Positions 54,028 to 63,451 of a stretch of 64,000 nucleotides of DNA are shown piece by piece. Source of the DNA: Bdellovibrionales bacterium (lineage in GTDB: Bacteria; Bdellovibrionota; Bdellovibrionia; Bdellovibrionales; JAKFYE01); NCBI GenBank assembly GCA_021731045.1, contig JAKFYE010000016.1:1-64000 (forward strand), written 5' to 3'. The position numbers and the translations under genes are program-made. Below the pieces are notes generated by a model, which saw only the letters and a program-made list of their open reading frames with translations, searched no databases and had not been told where the DNA came from. The stretch's first letter is position 1. Every line of letters begins with the position of its first letter.

Positions 54028-54852
54028 ATGAACGTTTTTGAGCTTTTATTTACTGACATTTTGGCGCCCGAATCTCGGATTTACCTTTATTGGATTATTC
54101 TGCTTTTGGTTTTTCGTAATTTTTTAGGACCAGCACTTTTATATTCTATCTTTTACATTTGGGGCAAAAATAAGTTTCATAGATTTAAAGTTCAGGTCAC
54201 TGCTCCTCGCTCGGCACAAATAAAATCTGAAATAAAATGGACATTGTTGTCTGCGCCTTTTGACGTTGTCGTTTGTTTATTCATTTATTTAGAATTTAAG
54301 GCTGGCATTACTCAACTATATTTTAGTATTTCGGACTTTGGTGTGGCTTATTTTATTTTTACTTTTGTTGTGCTTTCACTCTTGCAGGATTTGCATTTTT
54401 ATTTTTCTCATCGTTGGCTGCATTCAAAGCCATTCTTAAAATACATACATTACATCCATCACGTTCCTAAAAATCCAACCCCATGGACTTCGTTTTCGTT
54501 TCATCCTATTGAGCGTTTAATTATTTTAAGTTTCTTTCCTATTGTGATTTTATTTTTGCCACTCCCCCCAGGCATGTTAATCGCGTTTACCTTTACTAGC
54601 TCGCTTTCTAACATGTTGGGACACTCAGGATTTGAATTTGCGCGAACAGGCCACGCCGGCCATTATATTCGTCGCTTTTTTGGAACTTCAACATTGCACA
54701 ACATGCACCACGAACACTTTGACTGTAACTACGGATTATATTTTTCTATTTGGGATAAACTTCTAGGAACCGAACATCCCCACTATACATCTTCGTTTGA
54801 TAAAACCGTCGAAAGAAGAAAGCGACTTAAGCAAGGCGAGCCGTCGTCATAA
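54028..54852 (+). CDS. Sterol desaturase/fatty acid hydroxylase family protein
   Basis: The membrane protein (about four or five spans) has the eight-histidine di-iron signature: DLHFYFSHRWLH, YIHYIHHVPKNPTPW and HNMHHEHFDCNYG. It probably hydroxylates or desaturates a lipid. The substrate is unknown. AGGAGA lies four bases before the ATG. Its last 26 bases overlap the convergent ribD. Confidence 0.88.
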   Translation: MNVFELLFTDILAPESRIYLYWIILLLVFRNFLGPALLYSIFYIWGKNKFHRFKVQVTAPRSAQIKSEIKWTLLSAPFDVVVCLFIYLEFKAGITQLYFSISDFGVAYFIFTFVVLSLLQDLHFYFSHRWLHSKPFLKYIHYIHHVPKNPTPWTSFSFHPIERLIILSFFPIVILFLPLPPGMLIAFTFTSSLSNMLGHSGFEFARTGHAGHYIRRFFGTSTLHNMHHEHFDCNYGLYFSIWDKLLGTEHPHYTSSFDKTVERRKRLKQGEPSS

Positions 54853-55945
54853 GATCCGAACCAAAAAATTGCGCTGTTCCGTCTTTTAAAATAATTCGAC
54901 TTTTCATATCCGGAATAAATAAACCCTGTGTCCAAGGCAGACCGTTTTCTGCTCCCAGTAGAATAGGCGCTTGAAAGTGGATCAGACGTTGAATTTCTTT
55001 TTGAATAAAAAAGCTTTTATAGGTTTGTGATCCGCCTTCGACCATAACGGATACGATACCCATTTCAAAAAGCTTCTTAAGCAGGCTTTTTAAATCGAAC
55101 ATCCCTTCAGGCAGAACCGCATTTTCAATAATCACATGCTCAGAAGACTTAGGTGCACGCCCCTCTTTTACAACAAAAATAAGATCTTCGGGCTTATGGC
55201 TTTGATAAACCTTTTTGTTTTTTATGTTCTCAAGCAGCTGACCTTCGGAGTCTAAAATTACAACCTTGTTAGATTTATCTTTGAATTTAGGATGTCGAAT
55301 ATTCAATCGTGGGTCATCAATATTGATTGTGTTACGGCCTACAAGAACGCACCCATGAACCGCCCGTAAAAAATGGGCATACTCTTGAGAAAGCTCATTC
55401 GTGATCCACTGACTTTGACCATTCTTCAAACCCATTTGCCCATCGAGGCTGGTGGCCACTTTTAAGGCGACAAACGGCATTTGGTTGCGTTGATTTTGCA
55501 GAAAAATTTCAGGTAATTCTTCTAATTCGTTTTTCAATTCTGAGAATTCAAAAACATCTTTATTTGCTTTTTTTAAAATTGCCGCGCCTTTACCGTTCGT
55601 CAATGGGTTAGGATCTTGAATTCCGTATGTGACCGAAGCGATGGGCAAAGAGGCTAAATGTTTTGCACACGAAGCTGTTTTGCCTTCATGCGCACAAGGC
55701 TCTAATGTGACAAAAAGATGTGCGCCTTCAAGTTGCTCTTCGGAAACCCCTTTAAGGGCTTCAATTTCAGCATGAGCTCCTCCGTAAGTTTTATGATAAC
55801 CGCTCGAGAGAAATCGCATTTTCTCATCAAGAATCACGCATCCTACCAGAGGATTTGGGCTGACAAAACCCGCGCCTTTACGGCCCTCTTGAACAGCAAG
55901 CCACATGGCCTCTTTTTTAGTCATTGTTTTCAATGGCGCAACCAT
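54827..55945 (-). CDS. ribD: Bifunctional riboflavin biosynthesis protein RibD
   Basis: The N-terminal deaminase (FVSPNPLVGCVIL, YGGAHAEIEAL, VTLEPCAHEGKTASC) carries the zinc ligands. The C-terminal reductase (VALKVATSLDGQMGLKNGQSQWIT, HAVHGCVLVGRNTI-like region, MVEGGSQTYKSFF) is complete. It carries out deamination and reduction early in riboflavin synthesis. It stands three bases from the hppD stop. A start at the later ATG (MTKKEAMW) is also possible. Confidence 0.95.
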   Translation of the reverse strand: MVAPLKTMTKKEAMWLAVQEGRKGAGFVSPNPLVGCVILDEKMRFLSSGYHKTYGGAHAEIEALKGVSEEQLEGAHLFVTLEPCAHEGKTASCAKHLASLPIASVTYGIQDPNPLTNGKGAAILKKANKDVFEFSELKNELEELPEIFLQNQRNQMPFVALKVATSLDGQMGLKNGQSQWITNELSQEYAHFLRAVHGCVLVGRNTINIDDPRLNIRHPKFKDKSNKVVILDSEGQLLENIKNKKVYQSHKPEDLIFVVKEGRAPKSSEHVIIENAVLPEGMFDLKSLLKKLFEMGIVSVMVEGGSQTYKSFFIQKEIQRLIHFQAPILLGAENGLPWTQGLFIPDMKSRIILKDGTAQFFGSDLMTTARLA

Positions 55946-55948
55946 GAT

Positions 55949-56983
55949 CTAGAGAACTCCTCGTTTTACTTGATCGCGTTCGATCGCATCGAAAAGCGCC
56001 TGAAAGTTTCCATCGCCAAAGCCACTATGGCCTTTTCTTTGAATCACTTCAAAAAATATAGGGCCAATTAAATTTTGGCTGAAAATTTGGAGAAGATAAC
56101 CTGTATCATCACCATCAACGAGTATTCTCATATCTTGTAGACGCGAAATTTTTTCTGTCACGTTAGGTACGCGCTCCGGGATCATTTCAAAATACGAATC
56201 AGGAGCATCTAAAAACTCAATGCCTTTGTTACGAACAGTCGAAATGGACTCACAAATATCATTCGTGAGCAAAGCTAAATGCTGAATGCCCGGCCCCTTA
56301 TATTCGTTTAAATATTCTTGAATTTGTGATTTATCGTCTGTTGGCTCGTTAATTGGAATACAAATTTTACCGTCGGACGAAGCCATCACCTTGGAGATCA
56401 AGCCGGTCTTTTTACCTTTGATATCGAAGTATCGACGCTCTTTAAATCCAAATATTTTTTCATAAAAGTCACACCATTCTTGCATTTTACCGCGGGGAAC
56501 GTTGTTTGTAAGATGATCCACAATAGTAAATCCCATACCTTTATGCGTCCGTTCATTTGTAAGAAAATTGTAGTCATTTTCGTACATGTTTTGCTCGCCA
56601 AATTTATCAACAAAATAAATAAGAGAATCCCCAATGCCGTACACGGTTGGAAAATCACAAACCTTTTTTGCATTCCCTTTGTATGGACGGGCCCCTCTTT
56701 GAACCGCAACCTCAAAAGCTTTTTGAGAATTCTCAACTCGAAAACCCATAGAACAAATGGAAGGTCCGTGAGTTTTTTGAAACTCTTCAGCAAAACTTCC
56801 GGGTTCAGAATTAATTAGAAAATTAATATCGCCTTGACGAAAAAGTTGAACCTTTTGTTTCTTGTGATCAGCGAATTTCTTAAATCCAAACTTTTCAAAA
56901 AGTGTGACAAAATGAGTTGGATTTTGACCAGCATATTCAACAAATTCGATTCCGCGAAGACCTACGGGATTTAAATCGTTCAT
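55949..56983 (-). CDS. hppD: 4-hydroxyphenylpyruvate dioxygenase
   Basis: Two VOC-fold halves are visible. The iron ligands are the histidines in FTIVDHLTNNV and GIQHLALLTND and the glutamate in IFFEVIQRKGHSGFG. It converts 4-hydroxyphenylpyruvate to homogentisate. The phenylalanine hydroxylase 4 kb away would feed this pathway, but later steps (HmgA, FAH) are not in the window. Confidence 0.95.
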   Translation of the reverse strand: MNDLNPVGLRGIEFVEYAGQNPTHFVTLFEKFGFKKFADHKKQKVQLFRQGDINFLINSEPGSFAEEFQKTHGPSICSMGFRVENSQKAFEVAVQRGARPYKGNAKKVCDFPTVYGIGDSLIYFVDKFGEQNMYENDYNFLTNERTHKGMGFTIVDHLTNNVPRGKMQEWCDFYEKIFGFKERRYFDIKGKKTGLISKVMASSDGKICIPINEPTDDKSQIQEYLNEYKGPGIQHLALLTNDICESISTVRNKGIEFLDAPDSYFEMIPERVPNVTEKISRLQDMRILVDGDDTGYLLQIFSQNLIGPIFFEVIQRKGHSGFGDGNFQALFDAIERDQVKRGVL

Positions 56984-57157
56984 AAAGACTCCTGACTATG
57001 ACTCTAGGAACAATGGTTATGACATATTCATATGAGCGAAACAACTTAGGACCGACTTTTAAAATCTGCGCCGAGAAATCCTTGTTTCTTATAGAAAACA
57101 TGTGACATGATATCCCAATAGCCCCGCGCATAGGGCGGCGCGACATCAGGGAAGTGT

Positions 57158-58525
57158 ATGAAAGTCTTTATTAATAGAACTCTAAATCTAAAAAAAATCC
57201 AATACGTTGGATTCGATATGGATCATACCCTTGTTCGTTACCAAAGTGAAAACTTTGAAAAGCTCGCCCACAGTATAGTCCTAGAAAAACTCATCACGAT
57301 GAGACGATATCCTGAGGAGATCCGCAAGCTTCCATTTGATTTCAATCGCATGATTCGCGGTCTGATCATAGATAAGAAAAAAGGGAACCTGCTCAAGCTT
57401 AATAAGTATGCAGGCATTCGCGCCAGCAGTCATGGCACTAAGCCCATTGATTATCTCCATCAAAAAGAAATGTATAAAAGCATTTATATCGATTTAGGCG
57501 ATAAGGATTTCTTCTCCATCGACACAGCTTTTTCAATTTCACACGCACTTTTATTTGCTCAATTGGTAGATTTAAAAGAGACAAAGTTTAAACTTGAACT
57601 ACCAAGTTTTGACATTATCGCAAACGATATTGAATTTTGTCTTGATGAAGCCCATAAAGACGGCAGCATTAAAGACATCGTAAAAAAAGACCTCTCTAAA
57701 TACATTATCAAAAATCCAGATGTTGTTCGTGATCTCGAACGTTATAAAGTGCACGGAAAAAAACTATTCATCCTCACAAATTCTTTTTTCGATTATTCAA
57801 AAACCCTACTCGATTACGCGATTAATCCATTTTTAAAGAATCACAAAGACTGGACACAACTTTTTGATATCGTTATAACCGGAGCGCAAAAACCAAGATT
57901 TTTTTGGGATCGCTTAAAAATTTTAAAAGTGGATCCGATCTCAGGACTTATGAGCAACCATGAATCCGATATCGTACCAGGTATGTACCAAGGCGGTTGT
58001 GCTGACCTCTTTACAAAAAGCCTCAAGGTCAGTGGCGAAGATATTTTGTACGTAGGCGATCATATTTATGGCGATATCGTTCGACTCAAAAAAGATTGTA
58101 ACTGGAGAACGGCCCTTGTCGTCGAAGAACTCGATCAAGAAATCGCAGCTGTACGGCAAGGACGCCCGATTGAAGATAAAATCAATCAGCTCATGCAAGA
58201 AAAAGAACCCGCCGAGATGAAAATTTTAGAGCTTTTGACTCAGCATAAAGAAACCGGCATCCAAATTGATCAAAAACTTTTTGATTCACTTCAAGATAAA
58301 ATCAATGCTGTCGATTCTCAACTACGCGGCTATATTACAAAACATCAAGAGAGCTTCAATCCGTACTGGGGTGAGGTCATGCGTATCGGAAACGAAGAAA
58401 GCTATTTTGCTTCTCAGGTCGAGCGCTACGCCTGCATCTACATGCCCAAACTCGAAGACCTCCTCGAGCTTTCCCCCCGTATCTACCTCCGCGCCCAACG
58501 CCGCCTCCTCCCCCACGAAGTCTAA
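57158..58525 (+). CDS. HAD-IG family 5'-nucleotidase
   Basis: The HAD motif I is IQYVGFDMDHTLVRYQSENF. Motif II is FILTNSFFDYS, and motif IV is YVGDHIYGDIVRLKKD. This arrangement defines the purine 5'-nucleotidase-like (HAD-IG) group. At 455 residues it is typical. It probably dephosphorylates nucleoside monophosphates, with the substrate not established. Confidence 0.9.
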   Translation: MKVFINRTLNLKKIQYVGFDMDHTLVRYQSENFEKLAHSIVLEKLITMRRYPEEIRKLPFDFNRMIRGLIIDKKKGNLLKLNKYAGIRASSHGTKPIDYLHQKEMYKSIYIDLGDKDFFSIDTAFSISHALLFAQLVDLKETKFKLELPSFDIIANDIEFCLDEAHKDGSIKDIVKKDLSKYIIKNPDVVRDLERYKVHGKKLFILTNSFFDYSKTLLDYAINPFLKNHKDWTQLFDIVITGAQKPRFFWDRLKILKVDPISGLMSNHESDIVPGMYQGGCADLFTKSLKVSGEDILYVGDHIYGDIVRLKKDCNWRTALVVEELDQEIAAVRQGRPIEDKINQLMQEKEPAEMKILELLTQHKETGIQIDQKLFDSLQDKINAVDSQLRGYITKHQESFNPYWGEVMRIGNEESYFASQVERYACIYMPKLEDLLELSPRIYLRAQRRLLPHEV

Positions 58526-58540
58526 CCCCTCTCTCCTCCC

Positions 58541-59573
58541 GGGGACGGAGCCCAACCCATTTGAACTCCTAAGTTTTTCTAATTTTAAACAGCAAATTTT
58601 TATTTTACATGCGATAAGATATGCTTTTTATACCGCGATAATTATAATTATTAAAAAATTTTATAAAAATCTTTTAATAATTAAAAAAATCACACCCAGG
58701 GTATATTTTAAATAAAATAGTGCCCAACATAAAATATGCACATATTTTTTATTTAAATATTTTTGATTATAATTTAGCTATCCGGGTTTTAAATCTGATT
58801 GAGTCATTAACATCTCTACAATTTTAGAAATCCGTCTAATTTTCCATATTGCAGAGCCAATAAAGAGTTGAAAAAATTCTGTTCGATTTAATGTCAGCTT
58901 TAGATACTCTAAAAATAAAGTTCTATAACGATGTTGTCGTTCTCTATCGTTTTTACCGAGTTCAATGTACCAATCAGGCGTAGTTAGCATATTTGTAAAA
59001 GCATCATGTATTCCGTATGCGTAAAACCTGTAGCTTGAGTATTTATTAAACCTAAGTGTTCGTTCAGTGTATTTACCCGTTCTTATAGAATTTGCTTCTA
59101 CATAAAATTGAACTCTCATTTGATGCTCAGAGTTTTCAATTAAAGGAGTTTTTGGTCGCCCTTCAGCGACCTTTCCGGATCTTTTGTGTATTTTATTGTA
59201 TCTTGCTCCAAACAAAGAGTGAGCTTGCCTTAAAAAGGCTGAAAACTTCTGGCTTCCTTGATCAAAGCTAGTCACGTTGTGAAAATGATTATCCATACAA
59301 GTATATGCATGAATTTTTACGCATCCATTTTTGCCATGAGACCTTAAAGCTTCTATAACACAGTTAAGATAGAGAGCTTTCATGAAATCATTTTGGAGAT
59401 AAAACTCACGATTATGACATCTCCAATATTGATGAACACAACCTTGAGCTTCATATAGTTGTATAGAGCGAGGAACACGCATGCTAGAGTTCCAAGCTAA
59501 TTCAATGCCGAGCTTAGATAGAAAATAGGAGGGATTGAGGGGTGGGGAAAGGCGAAGAGCCGGCTCCGTCCCC
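58541..59573. mobile_element. RAYT element with inverted GGGGACGGAGC ends
   Basis: GGGGACGGAGC at 58541-58551 and its inverted partner GCTCCGTCCCC at 59563-59573 flank the transposase gene. Just inside the left end the DNA (CCCAACCCATTTGAACTCCT) resembles the inside of the REPIN-like elements at 53686 and 53838. The rest of the left side is very AT-rich (58590-58777) and carries no gene. Confidence 0.8.
58778..59482 (-). CDS. REP-associated tyrosine transposase (RAYT, Y1 superfamily)
   Basis: I chose the ATG at 59482 (MRVPRSIQLYEAQGCVHQYW), since the upstream open frame reads through the REP end. HUH motif: CMDNHFHNV. The catalytic helix region is FYVEANSIRTGKY, corresponding to the YVxxNPVRAG stretch of RAYTs. 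These single-copy proteins are thought to move or maintain REP/REPIN sequences, and the matching GGGGACGGAGC ends beside it agree. The C-terminal tail of about 60 residues is less typical. Confidence 0.88.
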   Translation of the reverse strand: MRVPRSIQLYEAQGCVHQYWRCHNREFYLQNDFMKALYLNCVIEALRSHGKNGCVKIHAYTCMDNHFHNVTSFDQGSQKFSAFLRQAHSLFGARYNKIHKRSGKVAEGRPKTPLIENSEHQMRVQFYVEANSIRTGKYTERTLRFNKYSSYRFYAYGIHDAFTNMLTTPDWYIELGKNDRERQHRYRTLFLEYLKLTLNRTEFFQLFIGSAIWKIRRISKIVEMLMTQSDLKPG

Positions 59574-59607
59574 ATTAGTCCCCATTAGTCCCCATTAGTC
59601 CCCATTA
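59570..59607. repeat. Short tandem repeat, CCCCATTAGT units
   Basis: Three full 10-base units CCCCATTAGT (59570-59599) and a partial fourth follow the REP end directly; the first unit shares its CCCC with that end. It may come from slippage at the element border. Confidence 0.85.
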
Positions 59608-59611
59608 CCCA

Positions 59612-60376
59612 TTAGGGGTGGGTTGGGGTTCGCTCGTTGTAATATAGGATGTAGTCTCGCTCACCCTCTTGATCCATCATTAACGTGAACGTGTGTTTTT
59701 CAAATTTGTTCTTGTTGAAAATATTTTTTTTAAGCACGAATTTGTTTCGATCGACTTGCAAACACCCGAGGCTATGAAGGCTTTCTCCGTTTCTCTTTTC
59801 GCAATTTTGGACTTGAAGCTCACCGATGTTCTCTTCTTTTGTGACTAACGGAATGTTCAATATGCTAACGGCCTTTATTTTCAATATTTTTTCTTGCATC
59901 AAAACTTCTGAGTCCTGCTGCGACTCCCGATGAAAATGAACCGCATCTAAAATATTTAATACTAACAGAACACGTTTATTTTGATTGAAATACTGTTGCA
60001 GCGTTTTTGTTAGTTCCTCGCCGCCCTTTGAAATTTCAAAAAATTCGACGTGACTATTAAAACTATGAAGTTCGCTCGGAAGAGCTAAAAACCCAACCGC
60101 ATCAAAAGGTCTTTCTGAATTTTGTGAGGCCAATAAAAATCCATCCAATATGGGGTAACGAGTAGAATCCTCCGTTCGTACCCCCCACAAAATTAAATTG
60201 TGCATAGCTATTCTGGGATACAAAACCTTATGTAAAAGCTGTCCCGCTTCGATGGAATTAGCAAAATACGAAGGTTTAATAACCTGAATAGACCGCGGCT
60301 TGATACCGAAATGAAAAATCATCCACATCCCGGCGAGGACAATTAAAAAGAAAATCGCATAAACATATTTAAGCAC
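59612..60376 (-). CDS. Membrane-anchored protein, unknown
   Basis: The 254-residue protein has an N-terminal membrane anchor (YVYAIFFLIVLAGMWMIFHFGI) and a soluble, probably periplasmic domain (YPRIAMHNLILWGVRTEDSTRYPILDGFLL, VLLVLNILDAVHFHRESQQDSEVLMQEKIL). No family is recognised. Its stop lies next to the RAYT element border, so the element inserted just downstream of it. Confidence 0.6.
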   Translation of the reverse strand: MLKYVYAIFFLIVLAGMWMIFHFGIKPRSIQVIKPSYFANSIEAGQLLHKVLYPRIAMHNLILWGVRTEDSTRYPILDGFLLASQNSERPFDAVGFLALPSELHSFNSHVEFFEISKGGEELTKTLQQYFNQNKRVLLVLNILDAVHFHRESQQDSEVLMQEKILKIKAVSILNIPLVTKEENIGELQVQNCEKRNGESLHSLGCLQVDRNKFVLKKNIFNKNKFEKHTFTLMMDQEGERDYILYYNERTPTHP

Positions 60377-60616
60377 GTACGAGCCCTATTCTTATTAAAG
60401 ATTGGCCAAAAAATTTGGCTCAAAGTGTTAAGTACTGAATCAAAGTACTAAAGTCCGAATTAGGTGCAACCGCTATTGCATATCGTCAAGACCTCTTGAA
60501 GTCGCATGCGGAGTCCGATAATACTGATATTCAAGCGTTGATTGGATAATCCAACAATGACTTTTAAAACGACGACTGATTTTTTGTCGGACTTGATCCT
60601 GAAAGGACAGGTACCT

Positions 60617-61369
60617 ATGGCAACAAGACCAAATTCGCTGACCCACTCCACGCAAAATCCGCGTTATTTAATTATCGGCAACGGCCGTGTCGCCCGTCAC
60701 TTTGAACATTACTTTACACTTTTAAGAATTCCCTCGCAATCTTGGGCCCGTAAGCAAAATTCAGTCGAAGAGCTTCGCGAACTCCATCTTTCTAGCGAAG
60801 TCACGTTAGTGCTCATTTCTGATTCTGAGATTGAAGAGTTCATTAAAGAAAATTCTTTCTTACAAACGAAAGCGATCGTGCATTTTTCTGGTAGTGTAAC
60901 AACGGCACTTGCTTTTGGCGCACACCCACTCATGACGTTTACATCAAGTCGTTACGACCTAGAAACCTACGTAAGAATTCCTTTTATTTGCGAAAAGAAC
61001 ACCTGGAGCTTTGAGCATTTATTCCCCAAATTGAGTAATCCTCATTATTTAATCGAACCAAACAAGAAAGAGTTTTATCATGCGCTTTGTGTATTAAGCG
61101 GCAACTTTACCACACTGTTATGGCAGAAACTTTTCAATGATTTTGAAACCGAACTCGGCCTACCTCCAGAAGCCGCAGCTCTTTATTTAGAAAAAATTAG
61201 TACGAATCTTCTGAATCATCCCGAACATGCTTTGACTGGCCCTTTAGTTCGTAAAGACATTGCAACGTTACAAAAAAATATTAAGTCCCTCGAGGGCGAT
61301 CCGTTTCAAGATGTTTATTACGCATTCGTAAAAACGTTTTCACCCGAATTATACAAGGAGTTGTTATGA
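60617..61369 (+). CDS. Rossmann-like protein with DUF2520-type C-terminal domain
   Basis: The N-terminal half starts with a Rossmann loop (YLIIGNGRVARHFEHYFTLL) and resembles NAD(P)-dependent ketopantoate reductase-like proteins. The C-terminal half (FYHALCVLSGNFTTLLWQKLFNDF, LTGPLVRKDIATLQKNI) fits DUF2520. The ATG at 60617 follows a GGACAGG stretch and was preferred over an upstream start at 60542. Its stop overlaps panB by four bases, so it may supply the ketopantoate reduction step missing from this operon. That is a guess. Confidence 0.8.
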   Translation: MATRPNSLTHSTQNPRYLIIGNGRVARHFEHYFTLLRIPSQSWARKQNSVEELRELHLSSEVTLVLISDSEIEEFIKENSFLQTKAIVHFSGSVTTALAFGAHPLMTFTSSRYDLETYVRIPFICEKNTWSFEHLFPKLSNPHYLIEPNKKEFYHALCVLSGNFTTLLWQKLFNDFETELGLPPEAAALYLEKISTNLLNHPEHALTGPLVRKDIATLQKNIKSLEGDPFQDVYYAFVKTFSPELYKELL

Positions 61370-62163
61370 ACGTGATTGAATTTCAAAACAAAAAAAAGAA
61401 AAAAGAAAAAATCACGATGATCACATGTTACACCCATTGGGAGGCCCGCATTTTGGATCAAACGCCAATGGATGTTTTACTTGTCGGGGACAGCCTCGCA
61501 ATGGTTATCTATGGTCATCCAACCACCCTGCCGGCAACCGTCGAGATGATGGCTCGGCACACAGAGGCAGTCGTTCGCGGCGCCCCTCATAAATTTGTTA
61601 TTTCGGATTTGCCTTTTTTAAGTTTTCGAAAAGGGATTACCGAAAGCATGAACACCGTTGAAAAACTCATGCAGACCGGCGCCCACGCCGTTAAACTTGA
61701 AGGTATCGACGGTCATGAAGAAACTGTTAAACACATCGTACAATCTGGCGTTCCCGTTATGGGGCATATCGGTTTAACACCTCAATCATTTCATGGACTC
61801 GGCGGATTTAAAGTTCAGGGACAAACCGAAGAACAAAAAAATATTTTAATGAAGCAAGCCTTAAAACTTCAGGAGTGTGGTGCGTTTTCAATTGTTCTTG
61901 AATGTGTACCTGACGATATTGCTACGGCTATCACACAAAAATTGTCCATTCCTACTATTGGTATCGGTGCGGGTAAAAATACCGACGGCCAAGTCCTCGT
62001 ATTGCAAGATGCGCTAGGAATGAATTCGACGTTTAAACCCAAATTCGTCCGTCATTTTATGAATGGCGAAAAAGAACTGATGATGGCTGCAACAAATTAC
62101 CATAATGCTGTGAAGACCGGAGAATTTCCAACTCTAGATGAAAGTTACAATACACACTTATGA
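61366..62163 (+). CDS. panB: 3-methyl-2-oxobutanoate hydroxymethyltransferase
   Basis: Typical PanB motifs are CYTHWEARILDQTPMDVLLVGDSLAMVIYG, VKLEGIDGHEE, GHIGLTPQSFHGLGGFKVQG and IPTIGIGAGKNTDGQVLVLQDALGM. It makes ketopantoate in pantothenate synthesis. It overlaps panC by four bases. Confidence 0.97.
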   Translation: MNVIEFQNKKKKKEKITMITCYTHWEARILDQTPMDVLLVGDSLAMVIYGHPTTLPATVEMMARHTEAVVRGAPHKFVISDLPFLSFRKGITESMNTVEKLMQTGAHAVKLEGIDGHEETVKHIVQSGVPVMGHIGLTPQSFHGLGGFKVQGQTEEQKNILMKQALKLQECGAFSIVLECVPDDIATAITQKLSIPTIGIGAGKNTDGQVLVLQDALGMNSTFKPKFVRHFMNGEKELMMAATNYHNAVKTGEFPTLDESYNTHL

Positions 62164-62918
62164 AAACCCAAGTGCTTCGAACCATTAGTGAGGTCAAATC
62201 ACATCTTCAAGGCAAGAGCCTTGGGTTTGTTCCCACTATGGGAGCTTTACACGAGGGTCACCTACAACTTGTTCGCCAAGCCAAGTACGAGAATAAATAT
62301 GTTTGCGTATCAATATTTGTAAATCCCACTCAATTTAATGACCCTAAAGATTTAGAAAAGTATCCTCGCACTTTCGAAAAAGATTTAGGGCTTCTTCAAT
62401 CCGCCGGCTGCGACTACATTTTTTATCCTGAGTACAAAGATATGTATCCTGATCAATATCGTTTCAAAGTTATTGAGAATGAGTTTTCAAAAATTCTCTG
62501 TGGCGCTTCAAGACCAGGACATTTTGACGGCGTTCTTACCGTTGTAATGAAACTTCTGAATATCGTATCACCAGACAAAGCGTATTTTGGAGAAAAAGAC
62601 TATCAACAGCTCCTCTTGATCAAAGATATGACCGAAGCTTTTTTTATGAATTGTCAAATCGTCGCTTGCCCAACCGTTCGAGAAACTGATGGTTTGGCTA
62701 TGAGTTCTCGCAACGTGAGACTCTCTGCGGAGCAAAGAGTTCTGGCTCCCGAGTTTTACAAAATTCTTTCAACCTCTAAAAGTGACGATGAAGCTCGAAA
62801 ACGTTTACTCACTGCTGGCCTCAAGGTAGATTATGTCGAGACTCATTGGAACAGACGTTTAGGCGCCATTTTTTTGGGAGATGTTCGCTTGATTGATAAT
62901 GTAAAGGTGGCAACATGA
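62160..62918 (+). CDS. panC: Pantothenate synthetase
   Basis: The ATP site HxGH-like motif is PTMGALHEGHLQLV, then VSIFVNPTQFNDPKDLEKYPR and YFGEKDYQQLLLIKDM, and TDGLAMSSRNVRLS. It joins pantoate to beta-alanine. At 252 residues the C-terminus is shorter than in E. coli. It overlaps coaC by four bases. Confidence 0.96.
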   Translation: MKTQVLRTISEVKSHLQGKSLGFVPTMGALHEGHLQLVRQAKYENKYVCVSIFVNPTQFNDPKDLEKYPRTFEKDLGLLQSAGCDYIFYPEYKDMYPDQYRFKVIENEFSKILCGASRPGHFDGVLTVVMKLLNIVSPDKAYFGEKDYQQLLLIKDMTEAFFMNCQIVACPTVRETDGLAMSSRNVRLSAEQRVLAPEFYKILSTSKSDDEARKRLLTAGLKVDYVETHWNRRLGAIFLGDVRLIDNVKVAT

Positions 62919-63451
62919 AAATACTTTTTCAATTTACTGGTTCCATAGCAGCTTTTAAAGCCTGCCAATTGGTCTCGTCGTTAGTAAAAGCCGACTATTC
63001 TGTGCAAACAGTTGCCACAAAATCTGCTTTTGAATTTGTTGGCCGTGCGACCCTTGAAGGTTTAACAAATCGCGCGGTTGCAAGCGAGGTGTACGAACCT
63101 GGCCACCCGATGGACCACATCAGTCTAGCGCGCGAAGCAGATTTAATTTTACTCTGCCCTGCTACTGCGAACTCAATCAACAAATTGGCCGCAGGTATCG
63201 CCGATGACTTAATCGGCACGCTGTTTCTTGCTAACAATTTCAAAAAACCTTATTGGGTAGTGCCCGCTATGAATACACAAATGTATGAACATCCAGCCAC
63301 CCAAGAGTCTTTAAAAAAACTTTCCCATTGGGGCGCACGAATTTTCGATACGCAAGATGGACGATTAGCCTGCGGAGAAGTCGGATCAGGAAAAATGGTT
63401 GAGCCCGATGAGGTTTTTAAAGAAATCGAAAAGTTTAAGGGAACCAGATGA
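62915..63451 (+). CDS. coaC: Phosphopantothenoylcysteine decarboxylase (separate CoaC)
   Basis: The flavoprotein has GSIAAFKACQLVSSL, the catalytic-histidine region MDHISLAREADLILLCPATANS and PAMNTQMYEHPATQ, then CGEVGSGKM. At 178 residues it stops where the ligase half would begin in the fused CoaBC of most bacteria. It forms 4'-phosphopantetheine. The stop overlaps the next start as ATGA. Confidence 0.93.
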   Translation: MKILFQFTGSIAAFKACQLVSSLVKADYSVQTVATKSAFEFVGRATLEGLTNRAVASEVYEPGHPMDHISLAREADLILLCPATANSINKLAAGIADDLIGTLFLANNFKKPYWVVPAMNTQMYEHPATQESLKKLSHWGARIFDTQDGRLACGEVGSGKMVEPDEVFKEIEKFKGTR

